Source of the DNA: CAXPZW01 sp964221845
GTDB taxonomy: Bacteria > Bacteroidota > Bacteroidia > Flavobacteriales_D > Sanyastnellaceae
Assembly (NCBI GenBank): GCA_964221845.1
Contig: CAXPZW010000054.1
Location: 1 to 24,669 of the forward strand
DNA length: 24,669 bases
Reading direction: 5' to 3'
A program made the position numbers and the translations under genes. Shown in pieces: positions 1 through 7,526 of this stretch. A model generated the notes under the pieces. It was not told the origin of the DNA and searched no databases. It saw only the letters and a list, made by a program, of their open reading frames with translations. How positions within the stretch are numbered: the stretch's first letter is position 1; each line of letters starts with the position of its first letter.

Positions 1-432
1 TTGGAGCTCTATTCAGACCCGCACGCCATGCGTTTTCGTGGGAGCGGAGCACTGCAGGGGCGTGATGATGCGATCATGTTGGTGCGCAAAGCGGTATGGG
101 AAGATGACCTGATCCAACACAAGCGCATCGCCCTCACCCTCCGCTGTGGAGAACTGGCTGGAACACTCCTGCTCAAAACCGGTAAACTCACTCCCCGGTC
201 GTGTGAAGTGGGTTTCTCTTTCGGTCCCAAATTTTGGGGCAAAGGCTTGGCCACCGAAACCCTGGCGATGGTAGAACACCATTTGCGCACCACCACCGAT
301 GTACAAACCGTGACGGCTTGGTGTGTCAAGGCAAATGTGGCTTCTGTAAAGGTATTTTCCAACGCAGGGTTTGCAGTCCGTGAGCAAGACACCTATGCGG
401 ACAGCTTGCTGCTCACCAAGGACTTGCACTGA
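1..432 (+). CDS. GNAT-family N-acetyltransferase (5' truncated by window edge)
   Basis: This is the C-terminal ~143 residues of a RimJ/RimL-like (Acetyltransf_3) acyltransferase, which would move an acetyl group from acetyl-CoA to an amine; the substrate cannot be told. The first visible residues (ELYSDPHAMRFRG) resemble the segment that normally lies 20-30 residues into such proteins, so the TTG at base 1 is probably not the start and the gene begins outside the window. The acetyl-CoA pyrophosphate loop is visible as FWGKGLATE (about residues 78-86), followed by the usual helix, and the late strand/helix appears as NVASVKVFSNAGF (about 111-123). The fold is complete to the C-terminus. It ends with TGA at 430-432. 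A 241-bp gap without a convincing gene follows (433-673). Confidence 0.8.
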   Translation: MELYSDPHAMRFRGSGALQGRDDAIMLVRKAVWEDDLIQHKRIALTLRCGELAGTLLLKTGKLTPRSCEVGFSFGPKFWGKGLATETLAMVEHHLRTTTDVQTVTAWCVKANVASVKVFSNAGFAVREQDTYADSLLLTKDLH

Positions 433-673
433 GTGCATCGCAGTGCATTCGTAGGCAAATCAGCCGGAGCATCTGTTCTGGGGGCATTGGACCTGGCCGT
501 GAGGCGCTTCTTTGGAAACGGCACAACGTTGCACTATCCGCAGACACTATTTCCCTTTGCATCTGTGCAGTGTACCGCCCAAATCTTACCATTTAACGAT
601 CTCGAGTAAAAATTGAGACAAGTCTTACAAACTTCGAAGGGCGAGTTCGGTTCTTTGCACAAAGACTTTGGTT

Positions 674-1486
674 TTGGCTGATCTGACTCACATTCAAACC
701 CACATCGCTTCCCGACAGGAAAAACTGCGGAGTCATCCCATGTATGAGGCACTGAAGACCTTGGATGACATCCGGCTGTTTTCGGAATCGCATGTGTTCG
801 CGGTATTTGATTTTATGTCTTTGCTCAAAACCTTGCAGCGCCAGTTGACCTGCGTAAAAACGCCGTGGACGCCGCCGGAATATCCACAGTTGGCGCGATT
901 CATCAACGAGATCGTGCTGGAAGAAGAGACGGACTTGGATGCCGAGGGCAACCCCAAGAGCCACTACGCCATGTACATCGAGGCCATGGAGCAGCTCGGG
1001 GCCAACACGGCACCCATCGAAGAACTGCTGCTGAACGCCAAAAGAGGCATGAGCATTCCAACAGCACTTGCGCAGCTGCATTTGGATCCCCGTGTACGGG
1101 ATTTCGTGGAGTTCACCTTTGAGGTCATTGCCCAAGATAAGCCGCACACCACAGCTGCAGCCTTCACCTTTGGTCGGGAGGATGTGATTCCCGATATGTT
1201 CCTGCACATCCTGGCAAACGCCCAAGACCAAGGCACCCCTTGCGATAAGTTTGCGTTCTACCTCAAGCGCCACATTGAGTTGGATGGAGATGAACACGGC
1301 CCGTTATCACTAAAGCTGGTGTCGCTCTTGAACGGTGACGATGCCGACAAATGGGAAGAAACGCGCTTGGTAGCAGCCCAAGCCCTGGACCACCGCATCC
1401 AGCTTTGGGACGCGATTCACGATCAGCTGACGGGCAAAAGTCGTGCTGTTCCTGAGCGAAAGTCGTGGATGCGGCTTTGGAGTTAA
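674..1486 (+). CDS. DUF3050 family protein, heme-oxygenase-like fold
   Basis: The product (about 270 aa) matches the DUF3050 family along its length. It has the hallmark HVFAVFDFMSLLK helix near residue 42, the acidic NEIVLEEETDLD segment near 80, and RHIELDGDEHG near 200. DUF3050 belongs to the heme-oxygenase-like structural group. The His-x3-Asp-x3-His spacing in the last motif and the acidic residues in the earlier helices resemble metal ligands of non-heme di-iron enzymes of that fold, so an iron-dependent oxygenase is my inference; the substrate is unknown. No signal peptide, so cytoplasmic. There is no ATG near the expected N-terminus. TTG at 674 is preferred because a TTTG element ends 3 nt before it, the spacing seen at other genes here; TTG 668 is the alternative. 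It stops 112 bp before the secreted protein at 1599. Confidence 0.8.
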   Translation: MADLTHIQTHIASRQEKLRSHPMYEALKTLDDIRLFSESHVFAVFDFMSLLKTLQRQLTCVKTPWTPPEYPQLARFINEIVLEEETDLDAEGNPKSHYAMYIEAMEQLGANTAPIEELLLNAKRGMSIPTALAQLHLDPRVRDFVEFTFEVIAQDKPHTTAAAFTFGREDVIPDMFLHILANAQDQGTPCDKFAFYLKRHIELDGDEHGPLSLKLVSLLNGDDADKWEETRLVAAQALDHRIQLWDAIHDQLTGKSRAVPERKSWMRLWS

Positions 1487-1549
1487 GGTGAGGAACTGTA
1501 AACCTTCACTTTTTAACTCCCCATGCTCCAGCCCCCCTTGCACTTCCAC

Positions 1550-1557
1550 TAATTTCG
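1550..1557 (+). promoter_or_regulatory. candidate -7 promoter element of the CHU_C protein gene
   Basis: TAATTTCG matches the Bacteroidetes -7 consensus TAnnTTTG at seven of eight positions and lies 41 nt before the ATG at 1599. No TTG lies at the usual 19-20 nt upstream for a -33 box, so the call is weak. Confidence 0.3.
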
Positions 1558-1598
1558 ATACCGGGTCATGGCACGATCTTGGTAACTTCGGACAACAG

Positions 1599-3569
1599 AT
1601 GGGTCGACTTCTTACGATACTGATGGCCGCTATGCTGCTCCCCGCCGGGGTTGTGGCGCAATGTGGTGCGTGTGAATTCTTCACCGGGAACCTGGTGGAC
1701 AACGGGGACTTTTCGGAGGGGAACACCGGGTTTTCTACCGACTACGAGTTGGCTACCGTTAGCGGTCCTTGGGGCTTGTTGAGTGATGCGGGATTCTACG
1801 TGATCGACAACAACGCCTCCGACGTCCACACCTTCTTTGATGGGTTCGACCACACCAATCCGCCCTTTGGGGATTACATGATTGTGAACGGATCCAACAC
1901 CGCGGGAACCGCCATTTGGTGCCAGACCATTGACGTACTTCCCGGGCTGGACTACACCTTCAGTGCGTGGGCCCGGAACGTGGATACCAATCCTGACAAC
2001 ACGGTCAACGCTGTTCTTCAGTTCACCATCAATGGCGAGTTGATTGGCCCTGAGTTCATCGCCGACGGCGGTTGGGAACAGTTTGAGGTGTCCTGGAACG
2101 CAGGCGACTTCACCACCATCGACCTCTGCATCTTCAACCAACAGACCAACAGCGGTGGCAACGACTTTGGCATCGACGACATTTCGTTTGACGCGTGTTA
2201 CCCATACGAGGTGGAGCACGTGCTCAGTGCCGGCCCCGATCAGACCATTTGCTCTGGAGAACTGGTGACCATCGGCGAGGTAGGCATGGAAGGCTTCAGC
2301 TACACTTGGGACCCTGCCGCGGAACTGGCAGACCTTTCGCTCAGCGAGCTGGACGTAGCCCTGACCAATCCCCTCACCGACCCTATCACCACCGAATTTG
2401 TCCTGAGTGCAGACACCGCCGCGTTGGGCTGCATCCAAACCGACACTGTACAGGTGACCATCCTCCCGCTGCCCCAACCCGATCTGGGCGAAGACGTCAT
2501 CATCTGCGAAGGCGAAACCGCCACCTTGGATGCCGGCACGGGCTGGGACTCGGTGCTCTGGAGTACCGACGAGACCACCGCGACCATCACCACAGGCACA
2601 CCCGGTACTTACACCGCCACTGTAGGCGATGGCAATTGCTTCAACTCCGACGCGATTGAAGTGATCCAACCGGTCTTACCCACCTTAAGCCTGCCAGCAG
2701 ACACCGCCATTTGTGAGGACCAAATCCTGGTACTCAACCCCGGAGCTCCCGGAGGTACCTGGTCAGATGGCAGCGCCACCTCTACCTACAACACTTCTGA
2801 ACCGGGCACCTACACCTACACGTTGGAAGTCATGGGCTGCACCACTTCGGCCAGCACTACGGTGGACGTGATTGAGTACGCCATTTTCGACATCGGGCAG
2901 GTGATTGAGCTTTGTCCCGACGACACGTTGGACTTGGTGATTCCGTACATCGGCGTATGGAGCACGGGAGACACTACCCACACCATTTCAGTCACCCAAC
3001 CGGGCAACTACGATGTGACCGTGGCCATCCAACACTGCGCCCGCACCGACGACGTGGAAGTGGTGGCTGTGCCCTGGCCCGACCTGGAAGTGGGTCCCGA
3101 CCTCTACCTCTGCCCCGGCGAGGAAGAAGTGCTGAACCTGCTGGAACAAGAAAACGTGGACTACCTCTGGAACACCGGCCAAACCGAACCGCGCATCCGA
3201 CTGCGCGATCCGGGCGTGTACGTGCTGACCGCGTTCAACGGCTGCGGCAGTGTGAGCGATACCCTGCGCGTGTTTGACGACGGTTGTCCGCCCACCTTCT
3301 ACGCACCCAACGCCTTCACTCCCAACAACGACGGACTCAACGACGTGTACCAGGTGTACGTGTACGACGTCACCGACTTCCGCCTGCAGATCTACAACCG
3401 CTGGGGTGAACTCTGTTTTGAGACCAACGACCCGGGCGACGCCTGGACCGGCGACATGCAAGGTGCGGGCTACTACGTGCCCAACGGGACGTACGTGTGG
3501 AAGGTCACGGGAAAACTCCCGGACTATTCAAACTTGGATGAGATGGGGTACTTGACCCTGATCCGCTAG
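1599..3569 (+). CDS. Secreted Ig-like-repeat protein with gliding/T9SS type B (CHU_C) C-terminal domain
   Basis: A 656-residue secreted, probably surface-attached or adhesive protein. The frame is open from 1443, but ATG 1599 is chosen because it opens directly into a signal peptide (MGRLLTILMAAMLLPAGVVA, cleavage near Q21). Residues ~30-200 form a beta-sandwich resembling carbohydrate-binding-type modules (NGDFSEGNTGF near the start, NDFGIDDISFDAC at the end). Residues ~205-560 hold about five degenerate Ig/PKD-like units, each with an (I/L)CxG-type turn, a W(S/N)TG strand and a PGxY strand. The end (~567-656) is the gliding-motility C-terminal domain with FYAPNAFTPNNDGLND, IYNRWGELCFET and NGTYVWKVTG: a type B sorting signal for the type IX secretion system. 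The stop overlaps the convergent purC stop. The ligand is unknown. Confidence 0.88.
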   Translation: MGRLLTILMAAMLLPAGVVAQCGACEFFTGNLVDNGDFSEGNTGFSTDYELATVSGPWGLLSDAGFYVIDNNASDVHTFFDGFDHTNPPFGDYMIVNGSNTAGTAIWCQTIDVLPGLDYTFSAWARNVDTNPDNTVNAVLQFTINGELIGPEFIADGGWEQFEVSWNAGDFTTIDLCIFNQQTNSGGNDFGIDDISFDACYPYEVEHVLSAGPDQTICSGELVTIGEVGMEGFSYTWDPAAELADLSLSELDVALTNPLTDPITTEFVLSADTAALGCIQTDTVQVTILPLPQPDLGEDVIICEGETATLDAGTGWDSVLWSTDETTATITTGTPGTYTATVGDGNCFNSDAIEVIQPVLPTLSLPADTAICEDQILVLNPGAPGGTWSDGSATSTYNTSEPGTYTYTLEVMGCTTSASTTVDVIEYAIFDIGQVIELCPDDTLDLVIPYIGVWSTGDTTHTISVTQPGNYDVTVAIQHCARTDDVEVVAVPWPDLEVGPDLYLCPGEEEVLNLLEQENVDYLWNTGQTEPRIRLRDPGVYVLTAFNGCGSVSDTLRVFDDGCPPTFYAPNAFTPNNDGLNDVYQVYVYDVTDFRLQIYNRWGELCFETNDPGDAWTGDMQGAGYYVPNGTYVWKVTGKLPDYSNLDEMGYLTLIR

Positions 3570-4513
3570 GTTTCTTCTTCCAACCACTCCACCACATTCT
3601 CCAGCACACGGGCCTCGATGCTGTGGGTTTCGCTGCGGTCAAAGGTGTGGCCGGTGACGGTTTCGTACAGCTCGATGTAGCGTTCTGAAACTGTAGCAAC
3701 AAGCGCATCGTCCATGACAGGGACTTCTTGCCCATCCTTGCCCATGAATCCGTTTTCCATCAACCATTCGCGCACAAACTCCTTGCTGAGCTGCTTTTGC
3801 TGCTCGCCGGCGTCTTGGCGCGCTTGGTACCCGTCGGCGTAGAAGTAGCGCGACGAATCCGGAGTGTGAATCTCATCGATGAGCACCACTTTGCCGTCCC
3901 GGTTGCCGAACTCGTACTTGGTGTCCACCAGAATCAGGCCTTGCTTGGCCGCCAGCTCAGTGCCGCGTTGGAACAGGGCGCGGGTGTACTTTTCGAGTTG
4001 GAGGTATTCGGCTTCGGGTACGATGCCTTGGGCGAGGATTTCCTCACGGGAGATGTCTTCGTCGTGCCCTTCTTCGGCTTTGGTGGCCGGGGTGATGATG
4101 GGTTCGGGCAAGCGGTCGTGTTCTTTGAGACCGTCTGGGAGCGGCACACCGCACAGTACGCGACCACCATCACGGTACACGCGCCAGGCGTGGCCGGTGA
4201 GGTACCCACGGATGACCATTTCCACGCGGTAGGGTTCACATGCCAACCCCACCATCACGTTGGGGTCTGGGCAGGCTTGCTTCCAGTTGGGGCAGATGTC
4301 TGCGGTGGCGTTGAGCATGTGCTCGGCCACTTGGTTGAGCACTTGACCCTTGAATGGAATGCCCCGAGGTAACACCACGTCAAACGCGCTGATGCGGTCG
4401 GAGGCCACCATCACCAGGCGGCCGTCTTCCAAGGTGTATACGTCGCGGACCTTGCCGCGGTAAAAGGCGGCTTGTCCGGGGAGGTCGAAGTTCGTTTCGC
4501 GCAGGGCATTCAT
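3566..4513 (-). CDS. purC: Phosphoribosylaminoimidazole-succinocarboxamide synthase (SAICAR synthetase)
   Basis: Purine biosynthesis enzyme that condenses CAIR with L-aspartate, using ATP, to give SAICAR in the cytoplasm. At 315 aa it is the long form common in Bacteroidetes and eukaryotes rather than the ~240-aa form. The N-terminal nucleotide-binding part shows YRGKVRDVYTL, followed by the family signature MVASDRISAFDVVLPRGIPFKG. The substrate region has VEMVIRGYLTGHAWR, and the C-terminal half has LILVDTKYEFG and IDEIHTPDSSRYF. ATG 4513 is the obvious start, with a GAATTTTG element 5 nt ahead. phoH lies 56 bp upstream on the same strand, so co-transcription with phoH is possible. The stop is interleaved with that of the convergent gene. 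No key residue appears missing. Confidence 0.97.
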   Translation of the reverse strand: MNALRETNFDLPGQAAFYRGKVRDVYTLEDGRLVMVASDRISAFDVVLPRGIPFKGQVLNQVAEHMLNATADICPNWKQACPDPNVMVGLACEPYRVEMVIRGYLTGHAWRVYRDGGRVLCGVPLPDGLKEHDRLPEPIITPATKAEEGHDEDISREEILAQGIVPEAEYLQLEKYTRALFQRGTELAAKQGLILVDTKYEFGNRDGKVVLIDEIHTPDSSRYFYADGYQARQDAGEQQKQLSKEFVREWLMENGFMGKDGQEVPVMDDALVATVSERYIELYETVTGHTFDRSETHSIEARVLENVVEWLEEET

Positions 4514-4518
4514 GGGTG

Positions 4519-4526
4519 CAAAATTC
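4519..4526 (-). promoter_or_regulatory. candidate -7 promoter element of purC
   Basis: On the minus strand GAATTTTG matches the Bacteroidetes TAnnTTTG -7 element at seven of eight positions. Only five bases (CACCC) separate it from the purC ATG, so a transcript starting here would have almost no leader. The same placement recurs at gldF, the glycosyltransferase, DUF1801, recQ and the gene at 16552-17349. Confidence 0.4.
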
Positions 4527-4569
4527 GGACAGGGAAAGCGATTGTGGAAGGATTAGTTTTCAACCGGAA

Positions 4570-5511
4570 TCACTCGCCGGCATCTTCAAACACGCGGATG
4601 ATTTTGCGCACCAACGGGTGACGGATCACGTCTTTACCGTCGAGCTTCACCACCGACAAGCCTTCGGTACCGTCGAGCATTTCAACGGTGCGCATCAGGC
4701 CTGACTGTTGCTTTTTGGGCAAATCCACCTGGCTGGCGTCGCCGGTGATGATGAACTTGGCGTCCGCGCCCATGCGGGTGAGAAACATCTTCATCTGTTG
4801 GAGCGTGGCGTTCTGGGCCTCGTCCAAAATCACAAAGGCTTTGTCAAGTGTACGCCCGCGCATGAAGGCAAGTGGTGCAATCTCAATCACCCCTTTTTCC
4901 ATGTAATCCGCCAGCTTGTCAAAGTGGAGCATGTCCATGAGCGCGTCGTACAACGGCTGCATGTAAGGGTCGAGTTTTTCCTTGAGGTCGCCCGGGAGGA
5001 AACCGAGGTTCTCTCCAGCTTCTACCGCAGGCCGAGTGAGGATGATGCGTTTGACGCGCTTCTCTTTGAGGGCTTGTACCGCGAGGGCAACAGCGGTGTA
5101 CGATTTACCCGTTCCCGCTGGGCCGATGGCAAACAGCATGTCGTTTTCGCGCATGGCGTCTACCATCTTGCGTTGGTTGGGCGTACGGGCCTTGACTTGG
5201 ATGCCTGCCGGACCGTGCACAAGCACGCCGTCTGAACTGGTGCTGCGCTCGGGCTCGTAATGGCCACGCAGGATGCGGTCCAGCTGCGGGTTGCTGATGG
5301 AGTTGTAGATCTCGATGAACTGGAAGATGTTGTTCACCGTCTCTTCAAACCGCTCGAGCTCGTCTTCGGGGCCCTCTGCTTTGAGCAGGTTGCCGCGTTG
5401 CATGAGCTTCAGCTTGGGGAAGGCTTTTTGAATGGTGCGGTACCGGGCATTTCCGGCGCCGAGGAATTCCACCGGATCGGTCAGTGGAATGACGATTTCA
5501 ATCTGCTGCAA
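4570..5511 (-). CDS. phoH: PhoH-like P-loop ATPase
   Basis: A 313-aa PhoH-family protein, cytoplasmic, an ATP-binding protein linked in other bacteria to RNA metabolism or phosphate stress. The N-terminal ~100 residues carry the KH-like region typical of bacterial PhoH (FPKLKLMQRGNLLKAEG). The ATPase part follows, with Walker A GPAGTGKS at residues 130-137, TRPAVEAGENLGFLPGD near 159, Walker B VILDEAQN at 227-234 and the sensor-like TGDASQVDLP at 256-265. All motifs are intact and the length is normal. The N-terminus has no ATG; TTG at 5509-5511 is used because homologous sequence begins there, but this TTG lies inside a TTTGC sequence that could be a -7 element, so the start is uncertain. 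It is divergent from the SAM hydrolase gene (127 bp) and 56 bp upstream of purC. Confidence 0.93.
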   Translation of the reverse strand: MQQIEIVIPLTDPVEFLGAGNARYRTIQKAFPKLKLMQRGNLLKAEGPEDELERFEETVNNIFQFIEIYNSISNPQLDRILRGHYEPERSTSSDGVLVHGPAGIQVKARTPNQRKMVDAMRENDMLFAIGPAGTGKSYTAVALAVQALKEKRVKRIILTRPAVEAGENLGFLPGDLKEKLDPYMQPLYDALMDMLHFDKLADYMEKGVIEIAPLAFMRGRTLDKAFVILDEAQNATLQQMKMFLTRMGADAKFIITGDASQVDLPKKQQSGLMRTVEMLDGTEGLSVVKLDGKDVIRHPLVRKIIRVFEDAGE

Positions 5512-5592
5512 ACGAATCGCAATTGGGTTGTTGAAAATTCACCGAACCGCGCGCCTGCAGTGGGGCACCGCCCGGTACTTTTGACAAAGAAA

Positions 5593-5612
5593 CGCAACGC
5601 TTTTGTGTTGCG
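5593..5612. repeat. Inverted repeat / strong hairpin in the phoH-SAM hydrolase intergenic region
   Basis: CGCAACGC, a TTTT loop and GTGTTGCG form an 8-bp stem with one G-T wobble. It lies 26 bp before the ATG at 5639, in the divergent spacer, so it could be a protein-binding site or a 5'-leader hairpin of the SAM hydrolase mRNA. No transcription start is evident, and no T-run follows that would make it a terminator. Confidence 0.5.
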
Positions 5613-5638
5613 CACACGCGTACGCCAGAATTCCCGTC

Positions 5639-6439
5639 ATGCCCACCATTACCCTCACCTCTGATATGGGCACTGCCGACCACTATGTGGCGGCGGTGAA
5701 GGGGACCATTCTGCGCCAAATGGACCACGTGAACCTGGTGGACATCTCCCACGACATCACCCCGTTTGACACCGCCGGGGCCGCCTTCATCCTGCGCCAC
5801 AGCTGGAAGAACTTTGACAAAGGCACCGTGCACATCATCGGGGTCAACGCTGAAACCACCCTTGAACGCCCCCACCGCGTGGTGGAGGCCGAGGGCCAGT
5901 ACTTCGTGGGCACCGACAACGGCATCTTCGCACTCATCCTGGGCCAGAAGCCCGACGCCGTCTACGACCTCAACATCCAAATGGACTCAGACGTGATGAC
6001 CTTCCCCATGCGGGATGTGCTGGTCAAAGCCGCCTGCCACTTGGCCCGCGGGGGTGCACCGAGCTTCATTGGCAAGGAAGTACCAGCCCTCCACCCCGCC
6101 GACGATTTGCGTCCGGTGCTGGAGGAAGGGGTCATCAAAGGCTACGTTATCCACGTGGACGGCTACGAGAATGTGATCACCAACATCCCGCGCAGCCTGT
6201 TTGAAGAGGTGCGCAAAGACCGCGACTTCCGCATCATGATGAAGCGCAGCACGCACGACATCCGCACCATATCCACCCACTACGCCGCTGTGCCCGACGG
6301 CGAACGTGTGGCCCTGTTCAACGAAGCCGGCCTGCTGGAAATCGCCATCAACCGGGGGGCTCCAGACAACGGCGGTGGAGCTGCAAGCCTGTTCGGACTC
6401 AAAAAAGGGGACTTCATTCGGGTGGAATTTGACGTGTGA
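5639..6439 (+). CDS. S-adenosyl-L-methionine hydroxide adenosyltransferase / hydrolase (DUF62)
   Basis: A 266-aa protein of the SAM hydroxide adenosyltransferase family (DUF62, often mislabelled chlorinase/fluorinase). Characterised members split SAM with water-derived hydroxide into adenosine and methionine. ATG 5639 is preferred over in-frame upstream codons because the family begins directly with the strand ITLTSDMGTADHYVAAVKG. Other matches are VNLVDISHDI (32-41), TVHIIGVN near 63, FVGTDNGIFAL near 89 and, in the C-terminal beta domain, GYVIHVDGYENVITNI. I see no chlorinase-type insertion and no halogenase neighbours, so a hydrolase role is inferred. Its stop TGA shares an A with the ATG of the next gene (TGATG), indicating translational coupling, and it heads the cluster running to 9277. 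Confidence 0.92.
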   Translation: MPTITLTSDMGTADHYVAAVKGTILRQMDHVNLVDISHDITPFDTAGAAFILRHSWKNFDKGTVHIIGVNAETTLERPHRVVEAEGQYFVGTDNGIFALILGQKPDAVYDLNIQMDSDVMTFPMRDVLVKAACHLARGGAPSFIGKEVPALHPADDLRPVLEEGVIKGYVIHVDGYENVITNIPRSLFEEVRKDRDFRIMMKRSTHDIRTISTHYAAVPDGERVALFNEAGLLEIAINRGAPDNGGGAASLFGLKKGDFIRVEFDV

Positions 6440-6735
6440 TGATCGACCGCATTGTACAGATGACCTTCCGCCCGGAAGAAGTAGACGCCTTCCGCGCGTT
6501 GTTTGAACTACACAAGCAGTCCATCCGCAACCAACCCGGCTGCCAACTCCTGCGCTTGGTACAAGACATCCACGACCCATGCGTGTTTTTCACCTATTCG
6601 CGCTGGGCATCAGAAGACCACCTCAACGCGTACCGCCACTCCGAAACCTTCGGTGTGGTTTGGCCCGAAACCAAGTCCAAATTCGCCGCAAAACCACAGG
6701 CGTGGAGCGTACAGGTCCACGCCGAATTGCCGTGA
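6439..6735 (+). CDS. ABM-domain (antibiotic biosynthesis monooxygenase-like) protein
   Basis: A 98-aa single-domain protein of the dimeric alpha/beta-barrel ABM family. Visible matches are the first strand MIDRIVQMTFRPEEVDAF, the helix with the PGCQLLRL turn (about 35-42), the central FFTYSRWASEDHLNAY (about 51-66) and a closing WSVQVHAEL strand. Family members include cofactor-independent quinone monooxygenases and heme-degrading enzymes, but the family alone does not fix the reaction. ATG 6439 is chosen over GTG 6436 because it gives the usual N-terminus and overlaps the preceding stop by one base. 59 bp separate it from gldF. Small cytoplasmic protein; no fusion or damage seen. Confidence 0.85.
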   Translation: MIDRIVQMTFRPEEVDAFRALFELHKQSIRNQPGCQLLRLVQDIHDPCVFFTYSRWASEDHLNAYRHSETFGVVWPETKSKFAAKPQAWSVQVHAELP

Positions 6736-6779
6736 AGGATACCAAGGCCATTCGGCCCTGCGTTCGGAACTAGAATGAT

Positions 6780-6787
6780 TAAATTCG
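6780..6787 (+). promoter_or_regulatory. candidate -7 promoter element of gldF
   Basis: TAAATTCG (seven of eight to TAnnTTTG) ends seven bases before the gldF ATG at 6795, in a 59-bp gap inside the cluster. It could give gldF and the genes after it a promoter of their own. Confidence 0.35.
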
Positions 6788-6794
6788 CCCCTGC

Positions 6795-7526
6795 ATGACG
6801 GCCTTGTTACTGAAAGAAATCCGCAGCTTCCTATCGTCCCTGATCGGGTACGTAGTGATTGGTGTGTTCTTGCTGTTGACCGGCTTGTTCATGTGGATCT
6901 TCCCCGGCGAGCTGAACGCGCTGGACAACGGCTACGCCAACCTGGACACGCTGTTTTTTGTGGCCCCTTGGGTCTTCATCTTTTTGATTCCCGCCATCAC
7001 CATGCGCTCCTTTGCCGAAGAGAAGCGCACCGGCACCCTTGAACTGCTGCTGACTCGCCCCATGAGCGACATGCAGATTGTGCTTGCCAAGTTTTTGGCC
7101 GGTGTGGCGCTGGTATTCGTGAGCCTGCTCCCTACCCTGGTGTTCTACTGGTCGGTGGGCGTTTTGGGCGCTCCGGAGTGGAACTTGGACAGCGGCGGCA
7201 TCTGGGGCTCGTACATCGGGTTGTTCTTTTTGGGCGCGGGTTACGTGTCCATCGGCCTGTTTGCTTCGAGTGTGACCAGCAACCAAATCGTTTCGTTTTT
7301 GGTGGGTGCGTTCCTGTGTTTTTTGGTGTACACCGGCCCGGAGTCCATTGCTTCATTTGAAGCCTTTGGCGCCGCCGAGAACTTCATCCTCAAGCTCGGC
7401 ATGGCCGACCACTACCGCGGCATGAGCCGAGGCCTGTTGGACACCCGCGACATGGTGTACTTCCTGTGCCTCACCGGCTTGTTTCTGGTACTCACCCGCT
7501 GGGCTGTGCAACGCAGCCGCAGCTGA
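6795..7526 (+). CDS. gldF: GldF-like gliding-motility ABC transporter permease
   Basis: A 243-aa ABC-2 type integral inner-membrane permease that fits GldF, which with GldA and GldG forms an ABC transporter tied to gliding motility in flavobacteria. It begins MTALLLKEIRSFLSSLIGYV and has six hydrophobic spans at about residues 17-36, 53-72, 95-120, 136-157, 162-182 and 215-236. The cytoplasmic loop after span 2 carries the conserved AEEKRTGTLELLLTRPMSD, the part that contacts the ATPase. Length is normal. The stop TGA overlaps the next ATG (TGATG at 7524-7528). Oddly, no gldG follows: the next genes encode YigZ and a glycosyltransferase. Another ABC-2 permease related to GldF cannot be fully excluded. 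Confidence 0.87.
   Translation: MTALLLKEIRSFLSSLIGYVVIGVFLLLTGLFMWIFPGELNALDNGYANLDTLFFVAPWVFIFLIPAITMRSFAEEKRTGTLELLLTRPMSDMQIVLAKFLAGVALVFVSLLPTLVFYWSVGVLGAPEWNLDSGGIWGSYIGLFFLGAGYVSIGLFASSVTSNQIVSFLVGAFLCFLVYTGPESIASFEAFGAAENFILKLGMADHYRGMSRGLLDTRDMVYFLCLTGLFLVLTRWAVQRSRS

Noticed and set aside
425..447. TGCACT-G-AGTGCA palindrome plus a third AGTGCA copy at the end of the acetyltransferase gene, a possible terminator.
   Set aside because: It overlaps the last codons, has a one-base loop in its best form, and no T-run follows; the resemblance is too weak to call.
433..609. An open frame of about 58 codons continuing in frame directly after the TGA of the acetyltransferase (GTG 433 to TAA 609), hinting at readthrough.
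   Set aside because: The translated sequence has no family resemblance, the acetyltransferase fold is complete before the TGA, and a run this short is expected by chance in GC-rich DNA.
3728..4372. 214-codon plus-strand open frame opposite purC.
   Set aside because: purC is unmistakable on the minus strand; the Val/Phe/Gly-rich plus-strand translation resembles no family.
5639..6735. Possible halogenation pathway, because DUF62 is often annotated as chlorinase/fluorinase and sits beside an antibiotic-biosynthesis-monooxygenase-like gene.
   Set aside because: No chlorinase-type insertion is apparent and no biosynthetic genes surround it; the ubiquitous SAM hydrolase role and a generic ABM domain explain the pair better.
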